A stretch of DNA of 64,000 nucleotides from JAPYTK01 sp964401935 (GCA_964401935.1 CAYOAL010000039.1:1-64000); one strand, 5' to 3'. Positions 1-8,566 are shown, counted from the first letter of the stretch. Notes: generated by a model from the sequence alone, not told the origin. Program-made: numbers and translations.

Positions 1-160
1 GGTGCTGCTCGGCGCTGTTCGTGGTGCGGTGCTGCTCGGCGCTGTTCGTGGTGCGTGCTGCTCGGCGCTGTTCGTGGTGCGGTGCTGCTCGGCGCTGTTC
101 GTGGTGCGGTGCTGCTCGGCGCTGTTCGTGGTGCGGTGCTGCTCGGCGCTGTTCGTGGTG
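1..160. repeat. 27-bp tandem minisatellite, six copies
   Basis: Six head-to-tail copies of a GC-rich unit that begins ggtgctgctcggcgctgttc. Copy starts are 1, 28, 55, 81, 108 and 135. Copy 3 (55-80) lacks one G, and copy 6 lacks the last base. The array probably continues upstream of the window. A 27-bp unit could keep a reading frame (nine codons), but the one-base deletion breaks it, so a coding role here is unlikely. It ends 27 bp before the first gene. Confidence 0.95.
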
Positions 161-187
161 GAGATCAGGGGCTAGGTTGGGTGGCGC

Positions 188-1798
188 ATGATCGACGAGC
201 GGTCGACGATGAGCGCGTGGTGGCCGGACCTCGTGGCTGCCGGCCTCGTCACGGTGGCGTTCGTCGCCGGGCGCTGGGCTACGGCGGAGCTGACGTGGCC
301 TGTGGAGATCGATCACTTCCGCGACATGGGGGCGGCGCAGCGACTGCTCGACGGTGGGCTCGGAGCGCTCCGGGAGGACCCGGCGTATCGGGGTGAACGC
401 TGGTGGTACAGTCCGCTCTTGCCGGTTGTGATGGCCGGCCTCGCCAAGCTCACCGGCGTGTCCCTGCCGCTCGTGATGGCGCGGGGGGGCGCGTTCGTGA
501 ACCTGTTGGCCCCCATCTCGTTCTATCTGCTCGCTCGGCTCTGCCTTCGCCCCTGGGTGGCCATCGCGGCGCTCGCCGGCTTCCTGTTCTTCATCGATCC
601 GGCCGTTGGAGGTTTCGCACAGGCGACCTATGCCCCGTGGCCGTGGCCCGTGTTGTTCGCTCAGTCGTTCTTCTACCTGGCTTCGGCGTGCTGGCTCGCG
701 TCGCTGCGCGGGGTACGCGGTGCTGCGGCGGGGGCCGGCGTGCTCCTCGGCCTCGCCTTCCTCGCCCACGCGGGTCCGGCCCTCATCCTGGCCCTCGCCG
801 TCACCGCGGTCACGGCCCACGGCGTCGTCACCGAAGCGCGGGGGCCGCACCTGCGCCGCCTGGTCACCATCGGCGGACTCGCCTTCTTGGTGAGCGCCCC
901 TTTCCTCGTGTCGCTCTGGGGCCACGATGGCCCGCACCTCCGCAACCCCATCCCCACCCGGCACGTGGGCCTCGCCACGCGCGACATGCTCGCGGCGCTG
1001 CTCGCTCCCCGACCCGTCTTGGCGCTCGTGGGAGCGTGGCTCTCGTGGCAGGGGCGCGCCAACCTCGATCCCGACGTTCGGCGTGGCCTCCTCGCGCTGA
1101 CCGGGGTGACGGCCGCGCTCCTCGGCTACGGCACCGCGGCGGACGTGCTCGGCTACCGCGGCGTCGCGCTCCCCATGGTGGTGCCGACCTTCCACTTCTT
1201 CGTGTACCTCACGGCGCTGATGGCGCTCGGCTTCGGGATCGGCGCGTTCGCCCTCGGCGAGCGCCTCCCGTGGCCACGCGCGCGACGGGGCCTCACGGTC
1301 GGGATCGTGTGTCTCACCGGCCTCACGCTCTACCCGCGCTACTGGAGCGCCCCTGCCCAAGCGGCGTGGCCCGAGGCGGCGCGCCGCCTCGAGCGCGAGC
1401 TCTCGGCGCTCTATCGCTGGTCCCGAGCGCTCCCGCCCGACGTGGTGGTGCTGACCGACGATCACCACGGCATGTACGGCGTGGTCGCGGCAGGCCGCCG
1501 AGTGGTGTGCACCACGCCCACGATGTCGAGCCCCTACGTGGATCTCGCGGAGCGCGACCGGGATCGGCGCGCGATGTTCGACGCGCTCCGCGCTGGCGCC
1601 ACGACGCGCTTCGACGCGCTCAGGAGGGAGTACGCCGTCACCCACGTGATCCCCGCCCCCGCCAACGCCGACGGCGACTGCTGCGAGCTCCCCACCGCGC
1701 TCCCCGAGGCCACGCGCGCCCGGCTCGCCCTCGACGCGATCGTCGGCGGCGTGCGGGTGTACCGCGTCACCGAAGACGACGCGCCGCGCTCGCCGTGA
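188..1798 (+). CDS. Polytopic membrane protein, GT-C glycosyltransferase-like topology
   Basis: 536 aa. There are many hydrophobic segments from about residue 10 to 390: an early helix at VAAGLVTVAFVAGRWA, several Leu/Ala/Phe-rich helices, and a last one near residue 370. A soluble C-terminal part of about 140 residues follows, with DVVVLTDDHHGMYGVVAAGRR. A multi-helix N-terminus plus a C-terminal extracytoplasmic domain is the usual shape of GT-C (PMT/ArnT-like) glycosyltransferases and related unassigned proteins. I cannot identify a family from motifs, so the function is inference from topology. An early acidic pair in the first loop (EIDHFRDMG) fits the GT-C pattern. ATG at 209 is an alternative start; neither has a clear ribosome binding site. 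Confidence 0.7.
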   Translation: MIDERSTMSAWWPDLVAAGLVTVAFVAGRWATAELTWPVEIDHFRDMGAAQRLLDGGLGALREDPAYRGERWWYSPLLPVVMAGLAKLTGVSLPLVMARGGAFVNLLAPISFYLLARLCLRPWVAIAALAGFLFFIDPAVGGFAQATYAPWPWPVLFAQSFFYLASACWLASLRGVRGAAAGAGVLLGLAFLAHAGPALILALAVTAVTAHGVVTEARGPHLRRLVTIGGLAFLVSAPFLVSLWGHDGPHLRNPIPTRHVGLATRDMLAALLAPRPVLALVGAWLSWQGRANLDPDVRRGLLALTGVTAALLGYGTAADVLGYRGVALPMVVPTFHFFVYLTALMALGFGIGAFALGERLPWPRARRGLTVGIVCLTGLTLYPRYWSAPAQAAWPEAARRLERELSALYRWSRALPPDVVVLTDDHHGMYGVVAAGRRVVCTTPTMSSPYVDLAERDRDRRAMFDALRAGATTRFDALRREYAVTHVIPAPANADGDCCELPTALPEATRARLALDAIVGGVRVYRVTEDDAPRSP

Positions 1799-1818
1799 CG
1801 AACGCAGCGAGCCCGGGC

Positions 1819-2202
1819 TCAAGACCCGAGCGGAAGCGACGGGGGCGCTCGCGAAGCGCGCTCGACCGCCGGTTCGAGCTCCCGCTCCAGCTGGGCGAGC
1901 TCCGCGTTCAGCGGCTCCAGCACCCCGAGCAGAGGTGCGATCAGCTTGCGCGTGGACTCCGGTATTGCCGTGGCCCTCGCATGCTTCACGAAGTGCGTCG
2001 CGGAACACGAGGGGAGCTGGCGTCCTTGGCCGCGGACCAGACCCCGGATCGTCGTGACGTATCGAGCACGAGTCTCGACGAGCGTGCGTCGCGCGCTCAG
2101 CAGCGTGCGCAGCTCTTCCCGCTGGGGGGACAGCACATGCGCGACCGGGATCTGGTTGATCTTCCGAGCGGCCAAGTCCAACGCTGCGCTTCTCCTGGTC
2201 AA
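1819..2202 (-). pseudogene. IS110-family transposase remnant (internal fragment)
   Basis: The 127-residue reading frame matches the middle of IS110/IS116 transposases: the region after the RuvC-like DEDD core (AALDLAARKINQIPVAHVLS), the helical linker (LRTLLSARRTLVETRARY, TIRGLVRGQG) and the segment before the Tnp_20 domain (IPESTRKLIAPLLGVLEPLN, ELAQLERELE). Full-length family members are about 340-400 aa. Here both the N-terminal catalytic part and the C-terminal serine-containing domain are missing, and the usual KTDRRDA motif is degraded to TRRSAALDLA. It is therefore a dead fragment. No terminal repeats or target duplication can be recognised. It is the only transposon-derived sequence seen in the window. 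Confidence 0.75.
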
Positions 2203-2490
2203 TCTCCCTTGTGGGCCCCGTCTGTTTGCACCTCAGAGTGCGTGGGGCTGCCTTCCTGCGCTACGCGGGTTGGCGGGAGATGGGCCACTTCTTCGCTCGG
2301 CCGGCGGCTGGCGCGGCGGTTGGCTTTCGCGCCGCCTTGCGATCGAGCTCGGGCTGCAACCGCCGTGACAGCCGCCGTAGAGCCAGGGGAACGTTAGAGT
2401 GCGTCACAGTTGGCAGGGCGGTGTCAGTCTCGCGAACCGCCTCATCCAATCTCACGACCACGCCCCCCTCGACGCCATCTCGGTCGGACT
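2203..2490. other. Non-coding stretch between IS110 remnant and DUF2141-like gene
   Basis: 288 bases without a convincing gene. A 66-codon minus-strand frame (2261-2461) is rich in Arg and Ala with no recognisable motif, so I do not call it. The stretch may be further decayed insertion-sequence DNA or the upstream edge of the remnant. No promoter or hairpin stands out. Confidence 0.5.
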
Positions 2491-2949
2491 TCAGTACTTC
2501 ACCTTCGCTCTTTGTTGGGTGGTGCGCCCCTGGTTGTGGCGGAAGATCGCGTCCTCCCAGTCGGGGGCGCCGAAGCCTTTGAGGTGGGCGTCACGCGACG
2601 CGGCGTAGCCCTCGGTGGGCAGACCGAGGAAGTTCTTGTCCATCTCGCGGTCACCGTCCTCGTCGTGGAGGGCTGCCATGGCGTAGGTGCCAGTGGGGAC
2701 GTTGACGAAGCGACAGGTGGACCACTTGGCGCCCGCTGGCGTGGAGGTGGCGCGAAACGGCTTGTCGGAGAGCCAGCTCTTCTCATTGCGGTAGAGGGCG
2801 CACAAGATCTCCCCCTTTCGATCGGGGTTGGTCTTGAGCTGCCACACCACCGATTGATGGCGCGGCTTGTCCGCCGACGACTCGGTGATCGGAACAACTG
2901 CGGCGAACGACAGGCCCAGGGCGATCGCTGGAAGGAGTTTGCCACGCAT
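2491..2949 (-). CDS. Secreted DUF2141-like protein
   Basis: 152 aa. It starts at ATG 2949, preceded by GGAG six bases upstream. Longer upstream in-frame starts would place charged sequence before the signal peptide, so they are rejected. The N-terminus (MRGKLLPAIALGLSFAAVV) is a Sec signal peptide. The mature part carries the features of DUF2141 proteins: a CALYRNEKSW segment, a central VPTGTYAMAALHDEDGDREM motif and a C-terminal TRD-like PDWEDAIFR region. Family members are about 140-160 aa periplasmic proteins, and their biochemical role is unknown. The gene is divergent from the kinase starting at 3155. Confidence 0.8.
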   Translation of the reverse strand: MRGKLLPAIALGLSFAAVVPITESSADKPRHQSVVWQLKTNPDRKGEILCALYRNEKSWLSDKPFRATSTPAGAKWSTCRFVNVPTGTYAMAALHDEDGDREMDKNFLGLPTEGYAASRDAHLKGFGAPDWEDAIFRHNQGRTTQQRAKVKY

Positions 2950-3154
2950 GCAGCTCCATGAAGCATTGGCCGTGCCACGCGAGCACGCGCACAAACGCGT
3001 GACGCTGCGCGGCTCTGCGTCGCCTGCGGGGTGGCCATTTGCGCGCAGGTTGCGTACCCCGGCAGCGCTTGCCCGACGCGCCAGCCGGTTGACCGCAGCC
3101 ATTTACGGGCGGCAGCGGCGAGCTCCAAGTAGGATGACGTGGGGTGCGTGTTCC

Positions 3155-5185
3155 GTGCTGACACCGGGCCAGAGGGTCGACGGCCGCTACCGCGTGGAGC
3201 GGGAAATCGGCAAGGGCGGCATGGGCGCGGTGTACGCGGCGCGCGATCCGTCGGGAGCGCCCTGCGCGCTGAAGATCTTGCTCGATGGCGACCATCCCAC
3301 CCTCCGCAAACGCTTCCTGCGCGAGGCGCGCGCTGCGGCTCGGCTCTCGAGCGAGCACGCCACCAGGGTGCTCGACGCCGGCGAGCTCGCAGACGGGACG
3401 CCGTACCTCGTGATGGAGCTGCTCGTGGGACGCGACCTCTGCGACGTGCTCCGCGAGGACGGCCCGCTCGCAGTGGCGGACGCGATCGACTTCACGCTCC
3501 AGGCGGCCGAGGCCCTCGGGGAGGCGCACCGCCTCGGGATGGTGCATCGCGACATCAAGCCCGCGAACCTGTTCCTGACCACCCGCGCCGACGGCTCGCG
3601 GTGCGTCAAGCTGCTCGACTTCGGCCTCTCGAAGCCCGCGCTCGCCACCCTCGCGCCGATGACCCAACTCACGCAGCAGGGCTCGATGCTCGGCTCGCCC
3701 GAGTACATGTCTCCCGAGCAGCTCGTCTCGAGCGCCGACGTCGACGCCCGCGCCGACGTGTGGTCGCTCGGCGCCACCCTCCACGAGCTGCTCACGGGGA
3801 GCCCCGCCTTCGCCGGCGACACGCTCACCGACGTGGCCACCTCTATCCTCCGCGAGCCGCCCCGCCCCATCGACGCGGTGCGCCCCGACGTGCCTCCTGC
3901 GCTCGTGGCCGTGGTGAAGCGCTGCCTCGAGAAGGACGCCGAGCTCCGCTTTGGCTCGATGGACGACCTCGCCGACGCCCTGCGACGCGCCGCGCCGAGC
4001 CACCTCAGCGTCCCCCCCCCGTTCGTCGGTTCGAACGCGGCCTGGGGCGAGAGGGACGCCACGAGGGGCTCCCCCTCGATGGCGCTCGGGCCCACCCTGT
4101 TCGGCGAGCAGGAGGCCCAGCCGGGGCCCCCTGGTGTTCCCTCCCCGTCGGCCGTGACCCAGGCGGCCGCCGTTACGCAGCCCGGGGCCTACGCGCCGAG
4201 CGTGAGCGCCAACACGCACGCGCAGCCCGGGGCCTACGCGCCGAGCGTGAGCGCCAACACGCACGCGCAGCCCAGGGCCTACGCGCCGAGCGTGAGCGCC
4301 AACACGCACGCGCAGCCCGGGGCCTACGCGCCGAGCGTGAGCGCCAACACGCACGCGCAGCCCGGGGCCTACGCGCCGACCGCGAGCCCTCCGCGCCGCT
4401 CCAACGCGTGGCGCTGGGTCGCCGTCGCCTTCGTAGCCCTGAGCGTCGTCGTGGGCGGTGGCGTGGCAGTGCTCGGTGCGCTGCTCGCTGCGCGCTCGGA
4501 GCGGGCCGACGCGAGCGCGGAAGACGACGATGACGCGCCGCAGCGCAAGCGCGGAAAGCAGCGCGGCGACGAGGCCCTGACGCTGCTCGAGGGCGATCTC
4601 GAGGTGCCGGCGCGCGAGCGGGTGGAGCTCAGGCGGATGATCGAGCGCGCCGAAGCGGCGCTCGCCCGCGGCGAGCCGGAGGCGGTGGACGAGCCGATGC
4701 TGGCGGTCGTCGCGCGTGCGACGGCACACGACGTCCAACCCGGGGGCGAGCCCTCCGCGCTCGTGTGCCGCGCTCACGAGCTCCGCGCCAAGGCCTTCAT
4801 CGCGCAGTTGGACCAGGTGAGCGCCACCGCGGAGACCCTCGACGATCGGAACCGTGTCCACCACCTGACATCGGAGGCGTTCAGGGCCGCGATCCAAGCC
4901 TCGCTCTACCACCGGGAGGCCCCGTCGTGTCCGCTCGAGCTCGCCGTGCGGGGCTACGTGCGGGGCGCCGAGCTGCTCGGGACGCCAAGAGCCACCGACA
5001 CGCCCCACGCCGTCTATGATCGCACGTACTTTGCGCTCACCCTGGCCGAGGCGGCGGTTCAGGTGCGTGAGAGCGTCACCTTTCGGCGTCCGACGCGAGC
5101 GTGCTTGCGGAAGATCGACGCCACCCACGAGGAGGCCACGGCGCTCGCCACGCTCTTGAGGCAACGCATGCCCGCGCCGCCTTGA
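3155..5185 (+). CDS. Membrane-anchored Ser/Thr protein kinase (Hanks type) with internal repeats
   Basis: 676 aa from GTG 3155. An in-frame ATG at 3134 overlaps a -10-like TAGGAT (3130-3135) and is less likely. The kinase domain occupies residues about 10-275: glycine loop EIGKGGMGAVY, lysine in CALKILL, catalytic HRDIKPANLFL, metal-binding DFGLSK, then GSPEYMSPEQL and DVWSLG. All catalytic residues are present, so it should be active. A Pro/Ala-rich linker follows with four and a half copies of a 15-residue repeat. One transmembrane helix (WRWVAVAFVALSVVVGGGVA) comes next, then a soluble C-terminal region of about 220 residues without a recognised domain, probably the extracytoplasmic sensor. 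The topology is of the PknB type. It probably transduces an envelope signal into cytoplasmic phosphorylation; the substrate is unknown. Confidence 0.92.
   Translation: MLTPGQRVDGRYRVEREIGKGGMGAVYAARDPSGAPCALKILLDGDHPTLRKRFLREARAAARLSSEHATRVLDAGELADGTPYLVMELLVGRDLCDVLREDGPLAVADAIDFTLQAAEALGEAHRLGMVHRDIKPANLFLTTRADGSRCVKLLDFGLSKPALATLAPMTQLTQQGSMLGSPEYMSPEQLVSSADVDARADVWSLGATLHELLTGSPAFAGDTLTDVATSILREPPRPIDAVRPDVPPALVAVVKRCLEKDAELRFGSMDDLADALRRAAPSHLSVPPPFVGSNAAWGERDATRGSPSMALGPTLFGEQEAQPGPPGVPSPSAVTQAAAVTQPGAYAPSVSANTHAQPGAYAPSVSANTHAQPRAYAPSVSANTHAQPGAYAPSVSANTHAQPGAYAPTASPPRRSNAWRWVAVAFVALSVVVGGGVAVLGALLAARSERADASAEDDDDAPQRKRGKQRGDEALTLLEGDLEVPARERVELRRMIERAEAALARGEPEAVDEPMLAVVARATAHDVQPGGEPSALVCRAHELRAKAFIAQLDQVSATAETLDDRNRVHHLTSEAFRAAIQASLYHREAPSCPLELAVRGYVRGAELLGTPRATDTPHAVYDRTYFALTLAEAAVQVRESVTFRRPTRACLRKIDATHEEATALATLLRQRMPAPP
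4178..4380 (+). repeat. 45-bp in-frame tandem repeat inside the kinase linker
   Basis: Four full 45-bp units (4178-4222, 4223-4267, 4268-4312, 4313-4357) and a 23-bp partial copy (4358-4380). Each encodes QPGAYAPSVSANTHA. The only substitution I see in the full units is one base in unit 3 (Gly to Arg). Near-identity at DNA level points to recent expansion or gene conversion. The repeat lies between kinase domain and membrane helix, so copy number changes the juxtamembrane linker length. Confidence 0.95.
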
Positions 5186-5278
5186 GTGGGGCCGACCATG
5201 TCGCGTCCTCCTCGGGCGGCCACGCGGCGCGACGTGCGCCGTCACGGCCGAGCTCTGTTATGCTCCGCAGCCACCCTC

Positions 5279-5713
5279 GTGAACAAGCCTCTCCGCGTGC
5301 TCCACGTCGTGATGCCCGTCGTCGTCGGGGGGTTGATCTACGTCGCGTTCCGGAGCCAAGACCACTTGCTGTTCCACTGGGCGAACGCGCTCGGGCTGAC
5401 CCCCGCCGTGAGCTGGCTCCGCGCGGCGGCGGCGCCGCTCTCGCCTCCCCTCGGCTGGATCCTCTACAGCTTGCCGGACGGGCTGTGGCTCTACGCGTTC
5501 GCGTTCTTCATGGCCTCCACCTGGTGCGAGCGCAGCCTCGAGGCCAGCGCGTGGCGGCTGCTCCCGCTCGCGCTCGCCGTGGGCAGCGAGCTCGCGCAGG
5601 TCGTCGGGGCCTTGCCCGGGACCTTCGATCCAATGGACCTGCTCACCTATGCGGTCGCGTTCCTCCTCGCGGAGCTGACCGCGGCGCGGCGTCTCGAACG
5701 GAGCCCGGCATGA
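5279..5713 (+). CDS. Small integral membrane protein, VanZ-like topology
   Basis: 144 aa from GTG 5279, which follows a -10-like TATGCT (5259-5264) and has no SD. An in-frame ATG at 5198 would add an Arg-rich N-terminus. About four hydrophobic helices are visible: VLHVVMPVVVGGLIYVAF, a short segment at PPLGWILYSLPDGLWLY with FAFFMAST, LLPLALAVGSELAQV, and MDLLTYAVAFLLAE. The arrangement, with an acidic residue in helix three (GSELAQ) and a final MDLLTY helix, resembles VanZ-like small membrane proteins. I cannot prove membership. Its stop overlaps the start of the next gene (ATGA), so the two are translationally coupled. Confidence 0.65.
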   Translation: MNKPLRVLHVVMPVVVGGLIYVAFRSQDHLLFHWANALGLTPAVSWLRAAAAPLSPPLGWILYSLPDGLWLYAFAFFMASTWCERSLEASAWRLLPLALAVGSELAQVVGALPGTFDPMDLLTYAVAFLLAELTAARRLERSPA

Positions 5714-6408
5714 ACCGGAAGCGGCTCCTCTCGTTCGTGGTGGTGTGTCTCTTCTGCCTGTTGTGCCTCGGCACCTCCCGCCCTCGCAGCGGGCCGGTGC
5801 CGCTCGGCGCGGGGGGCGGCCTCGGCCTCGCGCCGATGTCGAGCGCGCCCAAGTCGATCCCCCACAGCGCGCCCGAGCGAGGCCGGATCGATCCGTTCGA
5901 CCCCGTGCTCACCGAGACCAAGAGCCACTACGACGCGTACGTGCTCAACCTGGTCGGGGGCACGGGCTATCGCGTGACGGTGGCGCCCGATCACGGCGAG
6001 CCCGACGCGGGGGCGCCACCAAGGAGCGGAGCGGCCCTGCCCACGCCCCCCGCGAGCGCGGCTCCCGCCGCGTCCCCGTCGGACTCGCCCTCCGCGGCGC
6101 CGAGCGCGGCGCCGCCCCCCGCCCCGGCGCCGACCCCAGCGCCCGAGAGCGCGCCGCGAACGGCCGAGGACGCCGGCGCCGCGCCGCTCTGGTTCAGCGT
6201 GCGGGTGTTTCACGGCGACGGCCTCACCGGCGCGGCGGTGGCGGTGCACGAGCGAACCCAAGACGACGGCGCCACGCTGGCCACGTTCCGAGCGCCGCAC
6301 GGCGGCCCCTACACCGTGGTCGTGACCGCCTTCTTCGGTGTCGGCGAACACGCGCGACCTGGCTTCTCCACCTACGTGCTCGAGGTGACCCCCACCGCGA
6401 CCCCGTGA
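5710..6408 (+). CDS. Secreted Pro/Ala-rich protein with possible PPC-like beta domain
   Basis: 232 aa. It begins at ATG 5710, overlapping the previous stop by four bases. The N-terminus (MNRKRLLSFVVVCLFCLLCL) is a strong signal sequence. After it, DAYVLNLVGGTGYRVTVAPD looks like the start of a small beta-sandwich of the bacterial pre-peptidase C-terminal (PPC) type. A low-complexity Ala/Pro/Ser insert (about residues 100-155) interrupts this fold, and the strands resume with LWFSVRVFHGDG and GPYTVVVTAFFG. PPC-like assignment is inference from the strand pattern. It is probably exported in step with the upstream membrane protein; no enzymatic motif is visible. Confidence 0.6.
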   Translation: MNRKRLLSFVVVCLFCLLCLGTSRPRSGPVPLGAGGGLGLAPMSSAPKSIPHSAPERGRIDPFDPVLTETKSHYDAYVLNLVGGTGYRVTVAPDHGEPDAGAPPRSGAALPTPPASAAPAASPSDSPSAAPSAAPPPAPAPTPAPESAPRTAEDAGAAPLWFSVRVFHGDGLTGAAVAVHERTQDDGATLATFRAPHGGPYTVVVTAFFGVGEHARPGFSTYVLEVTPTATP

Positions 6409-6476
6409 GGGTCGGCTCGACCCGAGGCCGCGGGCGGAGACGGCGCGGGATGTCCACCCGAACGCTGGAGTGTGGC

Positions 6477-6482
6477 TACAAT
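6477..6482 (+). promoter_or_regulatory. -10 element TACAAT for phoB-type gene, leaderless spacing
   Basis: TACAAT lies six bases before ATG 6489. Transcription starting about seven bases after a -10 hexamer would begin at or next to the start codon. No Shine-Dalgarno sequence is present. I cannot define a convincing -35. Confidence 0.5.
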
Positions 6483-6488
6483 CCAGCG

Positions 6489-7175
6489 ATGGCCACCGAC
6501 ACGCCCCGCGTCCTCGTCGTGGACGACGAGCCGGATCTGCTCAAGCTCGTCGCCATCAACCTCGAACGCGCCGGCTTCGACGTGCACGCGGCCGCGACGG
6601 GGACCGAGGCGCTCGCGGAGGCCGAGCGCTGGATGCCCCACGTGATCGTGCTGGATCTGATGCTCCCCGACATCCCGGGCGTCGAGGTGTGCCGTCAGCT
6701 CCGAAGCCATCGCCGTGACGATCTGGCGATCCTGATGCTCACCGCGCGCGGCGACGAGTACGACCGCGTGCTCGGCTTCGAGGTGGGCACCGACGACTAC
6801 GTGGTCAAGCCTTTCAGCCCGCGCGAGCTCGTGCACCGCGTGCGAGCGCTCGTGCGGCGCTCGGGCCTGTCCACGCGCCAGCCGACGCTGAGCTGGCAGG
6901 CGCTCGAGCTCGACGCTCAACGCCACACCGCGACCTGGGCCGGCGAGGAGATCGCCCTGCGCCCGCTCGAGTTTCGCTTGCTGCAGCTGTTCCTCGAGAA
7001 CCCGGAGGAGGTGCTCACGCGCAAGCGCCTGTTGCAGCAGGGCTGGGGGATCACCGCCAACGTCAACACGCGGACGGTCGACACCCACGTCCGACGCCTG
7101 CGCGAGGCCCTCGGCGCCGCAGCCGACGCCATCGAGACCGTCTACGGCGTGGGATACCGCCTCCGCCGCCCATGA
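6489..7175 (+). CDS. phoB: OmpR/PhoB-family response regulator
   Basis: 228 aa. The receiver domain (residues about 5-120) contains the acidic pair in LVVDDEPDLL, the phospho-acceptor Asp in VIVLDLMLPDIPG, the Thr in ILMLTARGD and the Lys in DDYVVKPFSPREL. The winged-helix DNA-binding domain (about 130-228) has ALRPLEFRLLQLFLEN, the recognition region RTVDTHVRRLREALG and the wing ETVYGVGYRLRRP. It should bind DNA as a dimer after phosphorylation by the kinase encoded immediately downstream, whose start overlaps this stop (ATGA). Similarity is closest to PhoB/PhoP-type regulators, but orthology with the phosphate regulator is not proved: no pst or phoU genes are in the window. An alternative ATG lies at 6450. 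Confidence 0.9.
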   Translation: MATDTPRVLVVDDEPDLLKLVAINLERAGFDVHAAATGTEALAEAERWMPHVIVLDLMLPDIPGVEVCRQLRSHRRDDLAILMLTARGDEYDRVLGFEVGTDDYVVKPFSPRELVHRVRALVRRSGLSTRQPTLSWQALELDAQRHTATWAGEEIALRPLEFRLLQLFLENPEEVLTRKRLLQQGWGITANVNTRTVDTHVRRLREALGAAADAIETVYGVGYRLRRP

Positions 7176-8566
7176 GACCCATGCAGCTCACGTTTCGCAC
7201 CAAGCTCCTCCTGGGACAGCTCACCTTGGTCGCGGCGGTGATGATGGTGGTCACCATCGATCTCGACCGTCGCCTCACCGCCGATCTACACGAGCAGCTC
7301 GACGAGCGACTGGTGCAACAGGCGCGCGGCGCTGCGCAGTGGGTGAACCAGAACCGGCACCCGGACAAGCTCGCGGCGCGGCTCGCCGATGTGGTCGGCG
7401 CCGATGTCACCATCCTCGACGAGGAGGGCACCATCCTCGCCTCCTCGCGGCCGGGAGAAGAACCCTACGAGCTCCCCGAGCTCCAAGGCGCCCTCGGGGG
7501 CGGCGTGGGGCGCGCCACCCGCCCCGCCGAGGGGAAGCTGATGAGCCACGTGGCGGTCAACGCCGGCGACGGGTACGTGCGGCTCTCCGCGCCGCTGTCC
7601 AACATCGATCACACGGTGGCCGAGGTGCGCTCGCGGCTGTTGTACGCGGCGCTCCTCGGGGTGCTGGCCGCCATCGGCCTCGGGCTGCTGGGCTCGGCGC
7701 TCGCCGCGCGCCCGCTGCGCAAGATGACCGACGCCGCGGATCGCATCGCGCGCGGCGACTACGACGTCGAGCTTCCGCCGCGCACCGACGACGACTTCGG
7801 TCGGCTCGCGGACGCGCTCGGCACCCTCGCCAGCCAGCTCCGGCGCGACATGGCGCGAATCCAGCAGCTCGAGCGCGTACGGCGCGATTTCGTCGCCAAC
7901 GCCTCGCACGAGCTGCGCACCCCGGTGACCGCCATCCAAGGCTTCGCAGAGACGCTCCAGGACGGCGACACCGATCCGGAGACGACACGAGAGTTCCTCG
8001 CCGCCATTTCCCGTCACGCCAAGCGGCTCGGAGTGCTCGTGGCGCGCATTCTGCAACTCTCGGAGCTCGAGGCGCGGGCCCCCGAGGACGTCATCGCCGA
8101 GCCCGTCGACGTGCGGGCGATCGCGGAGCACGCGGCGAGCGGCGTCCAGGCCGCTGCCAAACACGATCAGGTGGCCATCGAGATCGCGCTCCCCGACGGC
8201 ATGATCGCGTGGGCCGATCCGTTGGGCGTCGAGCAGGTGCTCGACAACCTCCTCGAGAACGCGCTCAAGTATGGCGCCGAGGGCGGTGCCATCCGCGTCG
8301 AAGGGCACGTGGAGCCCAACGCCGTCGAGTTCAGCGTCCTCGACCGCGGGCAAGGGATGGCACCGGAGCACGCGGCGCGCGTGTTCGAGCGCTTCTATCG
8401 CGTGGACAAGGGCCGCTCCCGAGACAAGGGCGGCACGGGCCTCGGCCTCGCGATCGTGAAACACCTCTCCGAGGCGATGGGCGGCACCGTGGAGGTGAAG
8501 AGCGCGGTGGGTGAAGGCAGCCGCTTCACCGTGCGACTGCCCGTCCCGCCCCCGAACACGGTGTAA
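7172..8566 (+). CDS. phoR: PhoR-type sensor histidine kinase
   Basis: 464 aa. A first transmembrane helix (LLLGQLTLVAAVMMVVTI) is followed by an extracytoplasmic sensor of about 130 residues and a second helix (LLYAALLGVLAAIGLGLLG). A HAMP segment (ARPLRKMTDAADRIARGDY) leads to the HisKA phospho-acceptor motif RDFVANASHELRTPVTAIQG. The HATPase_c domain has the N box (LDNLLENALKYG), G1 (DRGQGM), F box (FERFYRVDKGRSRD) and G2 (GGTGLGLAIVKHL). All catalytic boxes are intact. It is translationally coupled to the response regulator upstream. It senses an unknown envelope cue and autophosphorylates the HisKA histidine. The order regulator-kinase and the HisKA type agree with PhoB-PhoR. Confidence 0.9.
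   Translation: MRPMQLTFRTKLLLGQLTLVAAVMMVVTIDLDRRLTADLHEQLDERLVQQARGAAQWVNQNRHPDKLAARLADVVGADVTILDEEGTILASSRPGEEPYELPELQGALGGGVGRATRPAEGKLMSHVAVNAGDGYVRLSAPLSNIDHTVAEVRSRLLYAALLGVLAAIGLGLLGSALAARPLRKMTDAADRIARGDYDVELPPRTDDDFGRLADALGTLASQLRRDMARIQQLERVRRDFVANASHELRTPVTAIQGFAETLQDGDTDPETTREFLAAISRHAKRLGVLVARILQLSELEARAPEDVIAEPVDVRAIAEHAASGVQAAAKHDQVAIEIALPDGMIAWADPLGVEQVLDNLLENALKYGAEGGAIRVEGHVEPNAVEFSVLDRGQGMAPEHAARVFERFYRVDKGRSRDKGGTGLGLAIVKHLSEAMGGTVEVKSAVGEGSRFTVRLPVPPPNTV

Noticed and set aside
1..160. Possible CRISPR array
   Set aside because: The units are directly adjacent with no unique spacers, and no cas gene is present. The same applies to 4178-4380.
2261..2461. 66-codon minus-strand frame beside the IS110 remnant
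   Set aside because: No motif, no ribosome binding site and Arg/Ala-rich composition; most likely chance in high-GC DNA.
3134..3154. ATG 3134 as the start of the Ser/Thr kinase
   Set aside because: It overlaps the -10-like TAGGAT (3130-3135) and has no SD. GTG 3155 gives the usual short lead-in to the glycine loop. The choice is not certain.
2783..5245. Very long open frames antisense to the kinase gene at 3155, and similar antisense frames elsewhere
   Set aside because: They are Arg/Pro/His-rich shadows created by third-position GC in real genes. They have no recognisable motifs and no start context.
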